DNA of 64,000 nt from Shewanella schlegeliana. GTDB lineage: Bacteria; Pseudomonadota; Gammaproteobacteria; Enterobacterales; Shewanellaceae. The stretch lies in contig NZ_JAESVD010000009.1 of assembly GCF_016765635.1 (NCBI RefSeq), forward strand, positions 1 through 64,000, in the 5' to 3' direction. The position numbers and the translations under genes are program-made. The stretch's first letter is position 1. Each line of letters starts with the position of its first letter. Shown here piece after piece: positions 41,746-53,100 of this stretch. The notes beneath the pieces are model-generated. The model was not told the DNA's origin. It was given only the letters and a program-made list of their open reading frames with translations, and made no database searches.

Positions 41746-42939
41746 ATGGGTCTCAATAACAAAAAGGTACTACTGGGTATTGGCGGCGGCATTGCCGCAT
41801 ACAAGTCGGCCGACCTGGTACGTAAGTTAAAAGAACGCGGCGCCGATGTCCGTGTTGTTATGAGTCAAAGTGCGCAGGAGTTTATTACCCCGCTAACTTT
41901 GCAGGCGCTATCAGGCCATCCGGTAGCAACCGATCTGCTTGATCCTACTGCCGAAGCCTCGATGGGACATATCGAGCTAGCACGTTGGGCTGACTTAGTC
42001 ATCATTGCTCCAGCAACGGCCAATCTTATCGCTCGCATTAATGCGGGCATGGCCGATGAGCTAATCACCACCACCTGCTTAGCTACCGAAGCCCCAGTGG
42101 TGCTTTGCCCTGCTATGAACCAACAGATGTATCGCAATAGCGCAACGCAAGCCAACTTAAAGCAAGTGGCAGAGCGTGGACTCCACATCTGGGGGCCTGA
42201 ATCGGGCTCACAAGCTTGTGGCGAAGTGGGCCCTGGCAGAATGCTTGAGCCTGTGACTATCGCAGACAAGGCGGTCGATTTCTTTGGCCCTAAACTTTTG
42301 CAAGGCATGTCGCTGCTGCTTACCGCTGGCCCGACCCGCGAAGCTATCGATCCGGTGCGTTATATCTCCAACCATAGCTCTGGCAAGATGGGCTTTGCGC
42401 TCGCCAAAGCTGCGGCACAGATGGGCGCAGAGGTCACGCTAGTTGCCGGTCCCGTCAATCTAGCGACCCCTAACGGCGTCAATAGAGTTAACGTTGAGTC
42501 GGCTCAAGAGATGCTCGATGCGGTGATGCCACGGGTTGAGAAAAACCAAATATTTATTGGCTGCGCTGCCGTTGCCGATTACCGCATAGCAGAAGTAGCG
42601 GAGAGTAAAATTAAGAAATCTGCCGAACAGATGCAACTTGCGCTAGTGCGAAATCCTGATATCTTAGCCAGCGTTGCCAGCCACGCATCTCGACCTTTTA
42701 CCGTTGGATTTGCAGCTGAAACCAATGATGTAGAGCAATATGCACGCGGAAAGCTGACTCGTAAGAAGCTCGATATGATTGCCGCTAATGACGTATCAAA
42801 TAGCGCCATTGGCTTTAACAGTGACTCTAACGCACTCAGCGTATTTTGGAGTGATGGTAGCACCGACCTACCCGCTGTCGATAAAGATACTTTAGCCAAG
42901 CAATTGCTTACTCTAATAGCGAACAAAATAAAAAACTGA
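41746..42939 (+). CDS. coaBC: Phosphopantothenoylcysteine decarboxylase/synthetase
   Basis: Bifunctional enzyme making 4'-phosphopantetheine on the way to coenzyme A. The FMN-binding CoaC half (about 1-185) has the active-site residues H75, N125 and C158 at E. coli numbering; the CoaB half (about 190-397) has [22 protein letters not shown]. It overlaps dut by one base (TGATG). Confidence 0.97.
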   Translation: MGLNNKKVLLGIGGGIAAYKSADLVRKLKERGADVRVVMSQSAQEFITPLTLQALSGHPVATDLLDPTAEASMGHIELARWADLVIIAPATANLIARINAGMADELITTTCLATEAPVVLCPAMNQQMYRNSATQANLKQVAERGLHIWGPESGSQACGEVGPGRMLEPVTIADKAVDFFGPKLLQGMSLLLTAGPTREAIDPVRYISNHSSGKMGFALAKAAAQMGAEVTLVAGPVNLATPNGVNRVNVESAQEMLDAVMPRVEKNQIFIGCAAVADYRIAEVAESKIKKSAEQMQLALVRNPDILASVASHASRPFTVGFAAETNDVEQYARGKLTRKKLDMIAANDVSNSAIGFNSDSNALSVFWSDGSTDLPAVDKDTLAKQLLTLIANKIKN

Positions 42940-43397
42940 TGAAAACACCAATCGAATTAAAGATTTTAGACTCACGTATCGGTACCGAATTCCCACTACC
43001 CGCTTATGCCACCCCAGGCAGTGCAGGTATGGATCTTCGTGCCATCACTGATACCAAACTGGTCATTCAGCCGGGTGAAACTGTGCTGATCCCAACAGGT
43101 ATCGCCATTCATGTGGCAGACCCAAGTCTAGCCGCGGTAATTTTACCGCGTTCGGGTTTAGGCCATAAGCACGGCATCGTTCTCGGTAACTTAGTTGGAC
43201 TGATCGATTCAGACTACCAAGGACCATTAATGGTCTCTTGCTGGAACCGTGGCAGTGAGCCTTTTACGATCGAAATCGGTGACAGACTCGCGCAGCTGGT
43301 ATTTGTACCGGTTGTTCAGGCTGAATTTAAACTTGTCGATGAGTTTGATCAGTCAGATCGCGGCGCAGGTGGATTTGGCCACTCAGGAACCAAATAA
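42939..43397 (+). CDS. dut: dUTP diphosphatase
   Basis: Trimeric all-beta dUTPase, 152 residues, keeping uracil out of DNA and making dUMP. The five family motifs are visible, including [28 protein letters not shown] and the C-terminal [10 protein letters not shown]. Coupled to coaBC by start/stop overlap. Confidence 0.98.
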   Translation: MKTPIELKILDSRIGTEFPLPAYATPGSAGMDLRAITDTKLVIQPGETVLIPTGIAIHVADPSLAAVILPRSGLGHKHGIVLGNLVGLIDSDYQGPLMVSCWNRGSEPFTIEIGDRLAQLVFVPVVQAEFKLVDEFDQSDRGAGGFGHSGTK

Positions 43398-43399
43398 CT

Positions 43400-43430
43400 G
43401 ATTGGGTAACTTTTTACCCAATCACTTTTA
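43400..43430 (+). terminator. Hairpin after dut
   Basis: Stem GATTGGGTAA / TTACCCAATC followed by a weak T stretch (ACTTTTA), three bases after the dut stop. Probably a partial terminator before slmA. Confidence 0.6.
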
Positions 43431-43496
43431 ATGGATAGCATGGAGCAATGTTTCCTTGCCGTCTCGCTCAGTAGTAATCGAGTGAAGGACAGATAA

Positions 43497-44090
43497 ATGG
43501 CTGCAAGCCCGAAAATAAATCGTCGTGAGCATATCCTCCAATGCCTAGCGACTATGTTAGAAACAAGCCCCGGACAAAGGATCACCACAGCTAAACTAGC
43601 AGCTGAAGTCGGCGTTTCAGAAGCGGCACTCTACCGCCACTTCCCAAGTAAGGCGCGCATGTTTGAAGGACTTATCGAGTTCATCGAAGAGTCTTTACTG
43701 TCACGTATCAACCTAATCATGGATGAAGAAAAAGACACCATGAAACGTTGTCAGCAACTGCTGCAGTTACTACTGGTGTTTGCCGAGCGTAACCCGGGGA
43801 TCTCTCGAGTCTTAAACGGTGATGCACTGCTAGGTGAAAACGAGCGCCTGCGTAGTCGTATTAGCCAGCTGTTCTCGAAAATCGAAACCCACTTAAAGCA
43901 GATTTTGCGTGAGAAAAGTCTGCGCGAAGGCAAGGCGTTTAATCTTGACGAAGCCGTATTAGCTAACCTACTACTTGCGGTGGCAGAAGGCCGAATCGCT
44001 CAGTTTGTCCGTAGCGAATTCAAGCTAAAGCCAACAAAGCACTTCAATGAGCAGTGGAATTTCATCCAACAGCAATTACTTCAAAGCTAA
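43497..44090 (+). CDS. slmA: Nucleoid occlusion factor SlmA
   Basis: TetR-fold DNA-binding protein, 197 residues, that blocks FtsZ ring assembly over the nucleoid. The helix-turn-helix [31 protein letters not shown] is visible near 25-60. Ribosome site AAGGA upstream. Conserved neighbourhood coaBC-dut-slmA. Confidence 0.96.
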   Translation: MAASPKINRREHILQCLATMLETSPGQRITTAKLAAEVGVSEAALYRHFPSKARMFEGLIEFIEESLLSRINLIMDEEKDTMKRCQQLLQLLLVFAERNPGISRVLNGDALLGENERLRSRISQLFSKIETHLKQILREKSLREGKAFNLDEAVLANLLLAVAEGRIAQFVRSEFKLKPTKHFNEQWNFIQQQLLQS

Positions 44091-44100
44091 ATAACCTATA

Positions 44101-44132
44101 AAAATGGCAGCAGACCAAACATGCTGCCTTTT
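44101..44132 (+). terminator. slmA terminator
   Basis: Stem GGCAGCA / TGCTGCC with A run before and TTTT after, 11 bases past the slmA stop. Confidence 0.8.
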
Positions 44133-44226
44133 CATACAAAAACTATTGTCTGCCCCCTGCTTTTAGTTTACTTTTCTTGTGACAAATACCAATAAAAAAT
44201 AACATTTGTTTCCACAAGGAAGTTAT

Positions 44227-46191
44227 ATGAAACTCATCAAAGTCATTGGTCTAGCATGCTTTGCTTGGCTAAGTTGTAACGCATCTGCAAAAACAGATGA
44301 CGCAGCCAATCTGTTCAGCCGCTCCGCTCAATTCTCACAAGTAAAAGTCTCCCCCGGCGGAGATTACCTAAGTGCCATCACCAAGAAAGATGGCAAAAAC
44401 ATGCTAATCATCTTAAATACCTCAGACAAAAAAGCCGTTCACGCAGTGTTTTTTGAAAGTAATGCTCAAGTGGGTCATTACGAATGGGTCAACGATGAAC
44501 GCCTTGTAATGCAAAAAGAATATCTTAAAGGCTGGAGCGATCATCCTCTGTACTACGGCGAATTGATGGCCGTCAACGCCGATGGATCCAAAGCGACTTA
44601 CCTTTTTGGTTATCAGGGAGGTGAACAACAAACAGGCTCAAAAATTAAAAAGAATACCCCTATTCGCGCCACCGCCTATATCCTTGACCCAATGCCGGAA
44701 GATGATCGCTATATGCTAGTACAAGCACTACCTTGGGCTGGTGGTGGCAGTAACATGGCTGAGAATACTCAAAAAGTTTATCGTGTCGATGTGTATAAAG
44801 GCAGGCGGAAAAAAGTCTCGACCTCCCCTATCCCCTATGCAAACTTCTTGACCGACCATGATGGTGATGTGCGTTTTGTCAGTGGAACTCGGGACTACAT
44901 AAATACCAAGCTATATTACCGAGACGATGGCAAGTGGGTCGATACCGACAAGCTAAACCTTAAATTGGACGATATAAAACCCATTGCCTTTAGCGATAAT
45001 AAAGACAGCGTTTATGTTATTGGCAGTGAGTCAGGTAAACCTTCAGGTGTTTATCTAGTCAATATTAAAACCGGTGACAAGAAGCTCGTCAGCCAAGATA
45101 AAGTGGTTAATCCAAGCAATATTTGGATCAATGAAACAACCAAGAAGCTGTACGCAGTCGAGTACGAGAACGGTTACCCAACCTATGAGTTTGTTGATTC
45201 AAAAGACCCTTCAGCAAAATATATCAAACAATTACTCGCATCTCTTCCGGGCCATCAGATCCACTTAGTGAGCCAAACAACTGATGCAGACAAACTCATC
45301 ATTAAAGCCTTCAATGATCGTAATCCTGGCGACTATTACCTGTTTGACACTAAAACCGTCAAACTCGAATATCTCGTTTCACAAAAGAACTGGCTAGACC
45401 CAGAACTGATGGCCGAGATCAAGCCGATCCATTTCACCAGTCGAGATGGTGTCAAGATCCATGGCTATCTCACCCTGCCTCATGGCAAAGAAGCGAAAGA
45501 CCTTCCTTTAGTGGTTAATCCCCATGGTGGCCCCCATGGTCCACGAGATTGGTGGGGATTCAACTCGCAGAACCAGATGATTGCGAGCCAAGGGGCTGCA
45601 GTCCTTCAAGTTAACTTCCGTGGTTCTGGCGGTTACGGTTCAGGGTTTGAAACTGCTGGCCATCAAAAGTGGGGCACAGAGATCCAATATGACATCATTG
45701 ATGCGACTAAACATGTTATTGAACAGGGAATTGTCGATAAAGATCGGATCTGTATCGTAGGCGGCAGTTTTGGTGGCTACTCAGCCATTCAGAGCTCAAC
45801 AATTGAGCCCAACCTGTTCAAGTGTGCAATCGGCTTCGCAGGCGTCTACGATTTACCTCTTATGTTTGACGAAGGCGATGTACAAGGCCGTCGTGCGGGT
45901 AAACGCTACCTAAAAGAGGTGCTAGGTGAAGATGAAGCGGTACTCAAGGCTATGTCACCGACACAAAATGTCGACAAGCTAAAAGCCAACATCATGTTAG
46001 TTCACGGTGGAGAGGACGAGCGAGCTCCTATCGAGCAATTCGAAGCACTCGAAGATGCTTTAAAAAAGCAAAACTATCCCTTTAAAAAGCTGGTAATGGA
46101 CGATGAAGGCCACGGCTTCTATGATGATGCACACAGGGCAAAATACTATAATGAAATGCTTGGGTTCTTAAAAGAAAACTTGAATCTATAA
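44227..46191 (+). CDS. S9-family (prolyl oligopeptidase-like) exported peptidase
   Basis: 654 residues from ATG 44227, chosen for its AAGGAAG ribosome site and a signal peptide (about 1-21, ending NASA). A TTG seven codons earlier is less likely. An N-terminal beta-propeller region (about 30-390) precedes an alpha/beta hydrolase domain with catalytic S514 in GGSFGGYS, D597 in GGEDERAP and H629 in DEGHGFYD. Likely a periplasmic dipeptidyl- or acylaminoacyl-peptidase. Such exported S9 enzymes are common in protein-degrading marine gammaproteobacteria. Confidence 0.9.
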   Translation: MKLIKVIGLACFAWLSCNASAKTDDAANLFSRSAQFSQVKVSPGGDYLSAITKKDGKNMLIILNTSDKKAVHAVFFESNAQVGHYEWVNDERLVMQKEYLKGWSDHPLYYGELMAVNADGSKATYLFGYQGGEQQTGSKIKKNTPIRATAYILDPMPEDDRYMLVQALPWAGGGSNMAENTQKVYRVDVYKGRRKKVSTSPIPYANFLTDHDGDVRFVSGTRDYINTKLYYRDDGKWVDTDKLNLKLDDIKPIAFSDNKDSVYVIGSESGKPSGVYLVNIKTGDKKLVSQDKVVNPSNIWINETTKKLYAVEYENGYPTYEFVDSKDPSAKYIKQLLASLPGHQIHLVSQTTDADKLIIKAFNDRNPGDYYLFDTKTVKLEYLVSQKNWLDPELMAEIKPIHFTSRDGVKIHGYLTLPHGKEAKDLPLVVNPHGGPHGPRDWWGFNSQNQMIASQGAAVLQVNFRGSGGYGSGFETAGHQKWGTEIQYDIIDATKHVIEQGIVDKDRICIVGGSFGGYSAIQSSTIEPNLFKCAIGFAGVYDLPLMFDEGDVQGRRAGKRYLKEVLGEDEAVLKAMSPTQNVDKLKANIMLVHGGEDERAPIEQFEALEDALKKQNYPFKKLVMDDEGHGFYDDAHRAKYYNEMLGFLKENLNL

Positions 46192-46205
46192 TCGCTCTGC
46201 AACCC

Positions 46206-46235
46206 AAAAAGCCGATAAGACCTATCGGCTTTTTT
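46206..46235 (+). terminator. Terminator after the S9 peptidase gene
   Basis: Stem GCCGATA / TATCGGC between A and T runs, 15 bases past the stop codon. Confidence 0.9.
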
Positions 46236-46427
46236 GCAATCTTACTACCGATTTATGGTGTATATTTACATCAAATAGCGGTATCCTCCCGTCCTCTCTT
46301 AATACAATGCGAATAGTTACCGCTCTAATTTTCATTTTTTATGAGATAAGCTAGTCTCTCAGTAAGACTTGTAGCCCTAGTACCAAGGATACGAATATCA
46401 CCACTCATAGTTATGGTGGAGGAACTT

Positions 46428-47087
46428 ATGACATCAAAACACGCAATCCTCAGTGAATCTGCTCAGATAGTACAATCTGCATTAATTGAGCGTGGCCTCG
46501 AGACGCCGATGTTGCCGAGCGAGCTAACTGCTGAAGAACGTAAAGACAAGATTGAGCACCATATGCGTGAGATCTTGACCTTAATGTCACTGGATTTGAG
46601 CGATGATAGCCTAGCCGATACGCCGCGCCGTGTCGCCAAGATGTATGTCGATGAAATATTCTCAGGCCTAGACTACGCCAATTTCCCTAAGATTACCGTT
46701 ATCGAAAACAAGATGGGCTTCGATGAGATGGTAAAGGTTAACGGCATCAGCCTAACCAGTACCTGTGAACATCACTTGGTCACCATCGACGGACTTGCAA
46801 CTGTGGCTTACTTGCCACGTAAGAACATTATCGGTCTGTCTAAGATTAACCGTATCGTACGTTTCTTTGCCCAGCGCCCACAGGTGCAGGAGCGTCTGAC
46901 TCAGCAAGTACTCGTTGCGCTGCAAGCCCTGCTTGGCACTAAAGACGTTGCGGTTAAGATGGATGCGGTGCATTACTGTGTTAAATCACGCGGCGTGATG
47001 GACTCGACCAGTTCGACTACCACCACGGCACTCGGCGGCATCTTTAAGTCTAACCCAGCGACAAGAGCTGAATTCTTAAGTAACTAG
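46428..47087 (+). CDS. folE: GTP cyclohydrolase I
   Basis: Opens GTP to dihydroneopterin triphosphate for folate (and queuosine) synthesis. 219 residues from ATG 46428, chosen because GGAGG lies seven bases upstream; an ATG at 46413 would add five residues and lies before that ribosome site. Zinc-site residues are in STCEHHLV and YCVKSRGV, and the C terminus has [13 protein letters not shown]. Confidence 0.96.
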   Translation: MTSKHAILSESAQIVQSALIERGLETPMLPSELTAEERKDKIEHHMREILTLMSLDLSDDSLADTPRRVAKMYVDEIFSGLDYANFPKITVIENKMGFDEMVKVNGISLTSTCEHHLVTIDGLATVAYLPRKNIIGLSKINRIVRFFAQRPQVQERLTQQVLVALQALLGTKDVAVKMDAVHYCVKSRGVMDSTSSTTTTALGGIFKSNPATRAEFLSN

Positions 47088-47179
47088 GTTCTAGGTATAA
47101 AGCTAAGACGTAACAGCCGGAAAAATCTAAGACGGAAAAGCCAAGAGATAATTCGAAGACAGAACACTCGCAAGCTCGT

Positions 47180-47314
47180 TCACGGATAACGGAACGGCCT
47201 TCGGCCTTACGGTAAAAAGCCATAAAAAATGCCGCGACTATAGTTAACTATAATCGCGGCATTTATCTTTTCCGAGAGCGCAGCGTTCCGTTATCCGTGA
47301 GCGCAGCGTTCCGT
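47180..47314. repeat. Nested inverted and direct repeats between folE and pyrE
   Basis: A 17-bp inverted repeat, TCACGGATAACGGAACG (47180-47196) with its exact complement at 47284-47300, brackets the pyrE terminator. GAGCGCAGCGTTCCGT occurs twice (47276-47291 and 47299-47314), 23 bp apart. No coding potential. Confidence 0.8.
47222..47264 (-). terminator. pyrE/folE bidirectional terminator
   Basis: Very long stem: AAATGCCGCGA, one mismatch, then a TATAGTTAACTATA core that is itself a palindrome, closing with TCGCGGCATTT. On the minus strand six T residues follow. Confidence 0.85.
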
Positions 47315-47327
47315 CATCCTAAAAGCT

Positions 47328-47969
47328 TTAAATCCCGTACTGGTCACGGTATGCGCTTACCGATGCAAGCTGCTCTTCCATACCTGACTTTTCAGATAGG
47401 TAGTTAATCAAGTCTTCAAGCTTGATGATAGATACGATGTCACAGCCAAAGTCGCGCTCAACTTCTTGAATCGCAGACAACTCGCCCTTGCCCTTCTCTT
47501 GACGATCCAGTGCAATCAATACGCCTGCTAATGCCGCTTTATGTGCTTCGATGATCTCCATCGATTCACGAATCGCCGTACCCGCAGTGATTACGTCATC
47601 AACCAGCATTACGCGGCCTTGAAGCTCACTACCGACCAAGCTGCCACCTTCGCCGTGGTCTTTCTTCTCTTTACGGTTAAAGCAGTAAGGCATATCGATA
47701 TCGTGGTGATCACACAGGGCTACCGCCGTAGTCGTAGCGATTGGAATACCTTTGTATGCAGGGCCAAATAGCAAGTCATACTCAATACCAGAGTCAACCA
47801 ATGCCGCTGCGTAGAAACGACCTAAGCGCGCCAAGTCACGGCCAGTGTTAAACAGGCCAGCGTTAAAGAAATAAGGGCTAGTGCGGCCTGACTTTAACGT
47901 AAATTCGCCAAATCGAAGTACCTGACGTTCTAGGGCAAATTCAATAAACTCACGTTGATAGGCTTTCAC
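47328..47969 (-). CDS. pyrE: Orotate phosphoribosyltransferase
   Basis: Makes orotidine 5'-phosphate from orotate and PRPP. 213 residues with the PRPP loop [13 protein letters not shown] and the catalytic lysine-rich loop [14 protein letters not shown] start with AAGGAGAG nearby. It follows rph by 109 bases that contain an attenuator. Confidence 0.97.
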   Translation of the reverse strand: MKAYQREFIEFALERQVLRFGEFTLKSGRTSPYFFNAGLFNTGRDLARLGRFYAAALVDSGIEYDLLFGPAYKGIPIATTTAVALCDHHDIDMPYCFNRKEKKDHGEGGSLVGSELQGRVMLVDDVITAGTAIRESMEIIEAHKAALAGVLIALDRQEKGKGELSAIQEVERDFGCDIVSIIKLEDLINYLSEKSGMEEQLASVSAYRDQYGI

Positions 47970-48040
47970 AATCTCTCCTTAAAAAATGTAGGGGTAATAC
48001 TCTATGTATTATTTCGTATTATTTGGTTTTCTATACTTAC

Positions 48041-48062
48041 AAAAAGGACCCCGTAGGGCCCT
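48041..48062 (-). terminator. rph-pyrE intercistronic attenuator
   Basis: Minus strand: AGGGCCC, TACG loop, GGGTCCT, then a T run (one G-U pair in the stem). The C(UACG)G tetraloop is unusually stable. It lies just after the rph stop and before pyrE, where E. coli has a UTP-sensitive attenuator controlled by translation to the end of rph. Confidence 0.8.
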
Positions 48063-48078
48063 AATAACAAAATAGCAA

Positions 48079-48792
48079 TTAACTCAAAGCAGCTTTCTGA
48101 GTATCGACGATCTCGCGAATACCATGCTTAGCCAGTTCGAGTAGGCTTAATAGCTCTTCATGGCTGAATGGCTCACCTTCTGCAGTGCCTTGGATCTCGA
48201 TGATCTTACCAGTCTCAGTCATTACCACGTTCATGTCAGTTTCAGCAGCGCTGTCTTCGATATATTCTAGATCGCAGATTGGCTCGCCTTTATAGATACC
48301 CACACTGACCGCAGCAATAAGGAACTTAAGTGGGTTAGTCTTCAAGATACCTTTACCACGAGCCCAGTTAAGCGCATCAACGAGTGCAACACATGCACCG
48401 GTAATCGCAGCGGTACGAGTACCACCATCGGCTTGGATCACATCACAATCGATAACGATAGTGTTTTCGCCTAGAAGCTTCATATCTACAGCAGCGCGTA
48501 GTGAGCGGCCAATTAGACGTTGAATTTCTTGAGTACGACCAGACTGCTTACCGCGAGCCGCTTCACGCTGCATACGGCTATGAGTCGAACGTGGCAACAT
48601 ACCATATTCAGCAGTTACCCAACCTTGGCCTTGTCCCTTAAGGAAACGTGGTACGCCTTCTTCAAAACTAGCGGTACACAGTACTTTAGTGTCACCAAAC
48701 TCTACTAAAACCGAACCTTCGGCGTGAGCTGTAAACTGACGAGTGATAGTCACAGGGCGAGACTGTGCTGGAGTTCTGTTGCTTGGACGCAT
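48079..48792 (-). CDS. rph: Ribonuclease PH
   Basis: Phosphorolytic 3'-5' exoribonuclease that trims tRNA 3' ends; 237 residues. Motifs: [16 protein letters not shown] at the N terminus, [32 protein letters not shown], and [19 protein letters not shown]. First gene of rph-pyrE, divergent from yicC. Confidence 0.97.
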   Translation of the reverse strand: MRPSNRTPAQSRPVTITRQFTAHAEGSVLVEFGDTKVLCTASFEEGVPRFLKGQGQGWVTAEYGMLPRSTHSRMQREAARGKQSGRTQEIQRLIGRSLRAAVDMKLLGENTIVIDCDVIQADGGTRTAAITGACVALVDALNWARGKGILKTNPLKFLIAAVSVGIYKGEPICDLEYIEDSAAETDMNVVMTETGKIIEIQGTAEGEPFSHEELLSLLELAKHGIREIVDTQKAALS

Positions 48793-49074
48793 GATGAATT
48801 CCTGTATTTTAGGGCATGGGGTAATTTGGCTGCATATTATAGGGATATGTGCGCCACTATGCTATCTGAATCATTAAACTCCCTAGAAAACATCCTACCT
48901 ATTTTTCTAACCCGTCAGCGCCAGTGAAATTTGCCAATAAAAGCACACCGACAGCGATTCAGCCCTCACTCACATCAAAGCTGCATGAGCAAAATTACCA
49001 CTAAAGCCTGCACCTTGAATTTGTTTGGGTATATAATCACTGCTCACTTAGACGAACTACACTGGAAATCATCC

Positions 49075-49938
49075 ATGATCCAAAGCATGACAGCCTACGC
49101 TCGCATCGAGCACAAAGCAGATTGGGGCACCGCCTCTTGGGAAATCCGTTCAGTTAACCAGCGCTACCTAGAAACTTACCTGCGCCTACCAGAACATTTC
49201 CGCAGCTTGGAGCCTGTTCTTAGAGATCGTCTACGTAAACGCCTAAACCGCGGTAAAGTTGAAGTAAACCTTCGCTATGACCTAAACGAAAAGAACGACA
49301 GCGAGCTACAACTTAACCAAGAGCTAGCCAAGCAGATCATCAATGCCGCTAACTGGGTTAAGAATGAAGCCGGCCAAGGCGAGCTAAACGTAGTTGATGT
49401 ACTACGCTGGCCGGGTGTGATGTCAGGCTCAGAGCAAGACATGGATGCACTAGGTAAAGAGTTGTTAGTCGCTTTTGATGCAGCTATCGATCAGTTCATC
49501 GAAGCCCGTGGCCGTGAAGGCGATGCCATCAACACCATGCTACAAACCCGCCTTGACCAAATTGTTGAGCAAGTCGCCATTGTACGTGAGCACATGCCAC
49601 AAGTAATGCAGTGGCAGCGTGACAAGCTAACTAACCGCCTAGCGGAAATCACTGGTGAACTCGACCCTGCTCGTATGGAGCAAGAGATGGTACTACTGGC
49701 GCAGAAGATGGATGTTGCCGAAGAGATGGACCGTCTTGACGCTCACGTAGCAGAAACTCGCCGCATTCTTAAGAAAGGTGGCGCACAAGGTCGCCGTCTA
49801 GACTTTATGATGCAAGAGTTTAACCGTGAGTCAAACACGCTAGCGTCTAAGTCTATCAGTGCAGAAGTGACCGCAGCAGCGGTAGAGCTTAAAGTGCTTA
49901 TCGAGCAGATGCGTGAGCAGATCCAGAACGTAGAGTAA
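49075..49938 (+). CDS. yicC: YicC-family endoribonuclease
   Basis: 287 residues from ATG 49075, the same length as the E. coli protein; the longer frame from 48931 lacks family support. Begins MIQSMTAYARIEH, includes EIRSVNQRYLE, and ends with the conserved KGGAQGRRLDFMMQEFNRESNTLASKS region. YicC cleaves RNA and affects small RNA turnover in E. coli. The yicC/rph-pyrE order is shared with E. coli. A TATAAT at 49032-49037 could be its -10 element, without a clear -35. Confidence 0.94.
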   Translation: MIQSMTAYARIEHKADWGTASWEIRSVNQRYLETYLRLPEHFRSLEPVLRDRLRKRLNRGKVEVNLRYDLNEKNDSELQLNQELAKQIINAANWVKNEAGQGELNVVDVLRWPGVMSGSEQDMDALGKELLVAFDAAIDQFIEARGREGDAINTMLQTRLDQIVEQVAIVREHMPQVMQWQRDKLTNRLAEITGELDPARMEQEMVLLAQKMDVAEEMDRLDAHVAETRRILKKGGAQGRRLDFMMQEFNRESNTLASKSISAEVTAAAVELKVLIEQMREQIQNVE

Positions 49939-49967
49939 GCTATTCAGTGTTTTGAAAAGATATGAAG

Positions 49968-49992
49968 AGCCCAGCTAAATGCTGGGCTTTTT
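49968..49992 (+). terminator. yicC terminator
   Basis: Stem AGCCCAGC / GCTGGGCT with a 5-base loop and five T residues, 30 bases after the yicC stop. Confidence 0.9.
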
Positions 49993-50105
49993 GTTGTCTG
50001 AAAATCAGTATTACAAGTTCAGATGATAAGTTTGAACACAACTACTTATTTCTACTAATCAATTCAGTTATTCTTAGCTAACTTCAAATAATAAAAGCAT
50101 TTTTC

Positions 50106-53100
50106 ATGAACCAAACCGGCATATACGAGCAACTGATAACTCAATTGGTTGAACAAAAGTTAGATCGAAAAGCTTTCTATGTTGGCGAACGTTCATTAGA
50201 AAATGGTGAAGCCGCCTCTTGGCTCTCTCGCTTTCTGACTCGAATAATCGAAATAGCAATAGACTCTGTGCCTAATGGCAATGATCGCGTTTTTGAGCAA
50301 ATAAGTTTAGCCAATAAAGTCATCGAGTGGCTTAGCGCTAATATTGGTGATCGTGAGCTAATCACCGAAAACTTGATTGATACCCAAGGGAAAATTCTGA
50401 CAGCATTGCTCAACAAGAAAAATCCAATATCATCAGATTTTCCAAAGTATATTGAAGGCATCATGCCACTAACTGGTCTCACGCAAAGCGAGTTGTTTTG
50501 TGGGAGCAATGCTGGTGTATCTCTTGAAACCGAAATAAAACGCGAAATCCAGTCATCCGATAAGATCTATTGGCTAGTCTCATTTATTAAATGGGCTGGG
50601 ATCAGGATCTTTAAAAAAGAATTAGAAGAGTTTACTCGCAGCGGTAAGCAGTTAAAAGTTATCACTACCTCCTATATGGGGGCAACTGATGCAAAAGCCG
50701 TTGAGTTTTTAGCGTCTTTGCCAAACACACAAGTGAAGCTAAGCTACAACACCAATAGAGAACGCTTACACGCAAAATCCTATTTGTTCATGCGTAACTC
50801 TAGCTTTCATACTGGTTATATCGGTTCATCTAATCTTTCACACTCAGCTCTAACCAGTGGCTTAGAGTGGAACTTAAAGATCACCTCGCAAGAGATCCCA
50901 CATATTATTGAAAAATCTCTCAGTACATTTGAAACCTACTGGGAATCACCAGATTTTGAATATTTTGATGGTAATAATCAGAGTAAAGAACGCTTAGTCA
51001 AAGCATTACAACTTGCGAAGGGAGCCTACGATACCTCTGCGCCGAGCTTTTATTTTGACATTAATCCCCACTCCCATCAGCAAGCTATTTTAGACAAACT
51101 AAAAGTAGAGCGTGAGCTACATGGTAGGTATAGAAACCTAGTTGTTGCAGCGACAGGAACAGGAAAAACTATCATTTCTGCTTTTGATTTCGCAGAGTTT
51201 TATGCCACCAATCCTCAAGCTAAGTTTTTGTTTTTAGCCCATAGGGAGGAAATTCTAAAACAAGCGAGGAATGCGTATCGCGGCGTTTTAAAAAATAACC
51301 AGTTTGGCGAACTACTCGTAGGACAAAATAAACCACAAAGGTTTAATCAGTTGTTCGCATCAATCCAAAGCTTAAACAATCAACTAGCGACCATTCTATT
51401 AACCGAAGATTATTTTGATTACATTGTTATCGATGAAGTCCATCACATAGCTGCAAACAGTTACCGTGCGATTCTGGAACACTTTACACCACACGTTTTA
51501 CTCGGTTTAACAGCCACACCAGAGCGCCATGATGGAGCCGATATTCTTAAAGACTTTTGTAATGTCATTGCAGCTGAAATCAGATTACCAGAAGCTATTA
51601 ATCAACGTCATTTATCACCGTTCCAATACTTCGCTGTTGATGATAATACCGATCTCACAAATATTTCATGGGCAAAAGGCCGCTATGATGTCGCTGAACT
51701 GACCAAGCTCTACACTTACAATGACCAAAGGGTCTTTCGAATACTGCAAAGCTTAGAAGAGATCATCACAGACATATCAAAGATGCGCGCATTGGCGTTT
51801 TGCGTAAGCAAAGATCACGCTAACTTCATGGCGCAAAAGTTCACTTTAAACAATATTCCTTGCGGCGTACTAACAAGTGACAATTCAAAAGAGCGAGACA
51901 TTCAGCTGCAACGTTTAAAATCTAAAGAAATTAACGTGTTGTTTGTGGTTGATATATTCAACGAAGGTGTCGATATACCTGAGTTGGATACCTTACTATT
52001 TTTAAGGCCAACAGAAAGCCTGACTATATTTCTTCAACAGTTAGGGCGAGGCTTAAGACTAACTAAAGATAAAGAGTGCTGTACCGTCATAGATTTTGTT
52101 GGCAACTCTCGCCCTGAGTATGATTTTTCCCATAAGTTTAGAGCACTTATCGGCAAAACAAACCAATCTATTTCAAAAGAAATCAAACAGGGATTTCCAC
52201 ATTTACCTTTAGGATGTCGAATAGAGCTGCAAGAAAAAACACAGCAAATGATCTTAAAGAACATATCGCTAGCAACCTTAAACAAAAACAGGCTGCTTAA
52301 CTTAATTTCAAACTACCCAAATGTGACAGATTTACCTCTCACACTAGCGAACTTTCTTCATATCTATCCTGACTTGTCATTAGAGGATCTTTATAAAGTT
52401 AAAGTGGGGAGGTTTGGCGGATGGCAAGCACTGGTTGCGACAAGTCATGGAGAAGATATACAGCAGGGCAAGTTAGACCTTTACGCCGCTTACTATCGCG
52501 CAATCAACAATCGCTTATTAAGTTGTACTTCTATCTCTTATTTGCGGTTCATCAAAGCATTATGTGAAAGCAACTTCTCACTGCCGACTCAAGCAGGTAT
52601 TGAGTCTACTGCTGCACAACACAATCAGCTTTTCTCAACCATGTGCCATTATGACTTTTGGGACAAAACGGGCAAGCAAGCCGGATTTGATGCCATTGTT
52701 CAAAGCCTAATTGCGCTAAAACATAGCAAACTGCAAGACGAGCTTAGTGACGTTATTTCGCTGCTTATCGAACGCTTAGCAACACAAGAATTTAAGATGC
52801 CAGTAGTTGGCAATCCTGTTGTAGATGACTCTCCGCTAAAAATGCATGTGCGTTACCCAAAAGAACACATATTAGTCGCATTTGGCGATAGTACATTTGA
52901 TAGGAAATCATCGAGCAGAGAAGGTGTGCTAAATATTGCAGATGCCAATACTGAACTGCTGTTTGTTACCTTGAATAAATGCGAAAAGCAGTTTTCAGCA
53001 ACAACGATGTACCATGACTACGCAATTAGCACCACGCTATTTCATTGGCAAACCCAAAACAGCGCCAAGCCAACCACTGGCAGAGGGAAAGGCTATATAA

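Noticed and set aside
48931..49074. N-terminal extension of YicC from 48931
   Set aside because: The family protein is 287 residues and starts MIQSMTAYAR, which matches ATG 49075.
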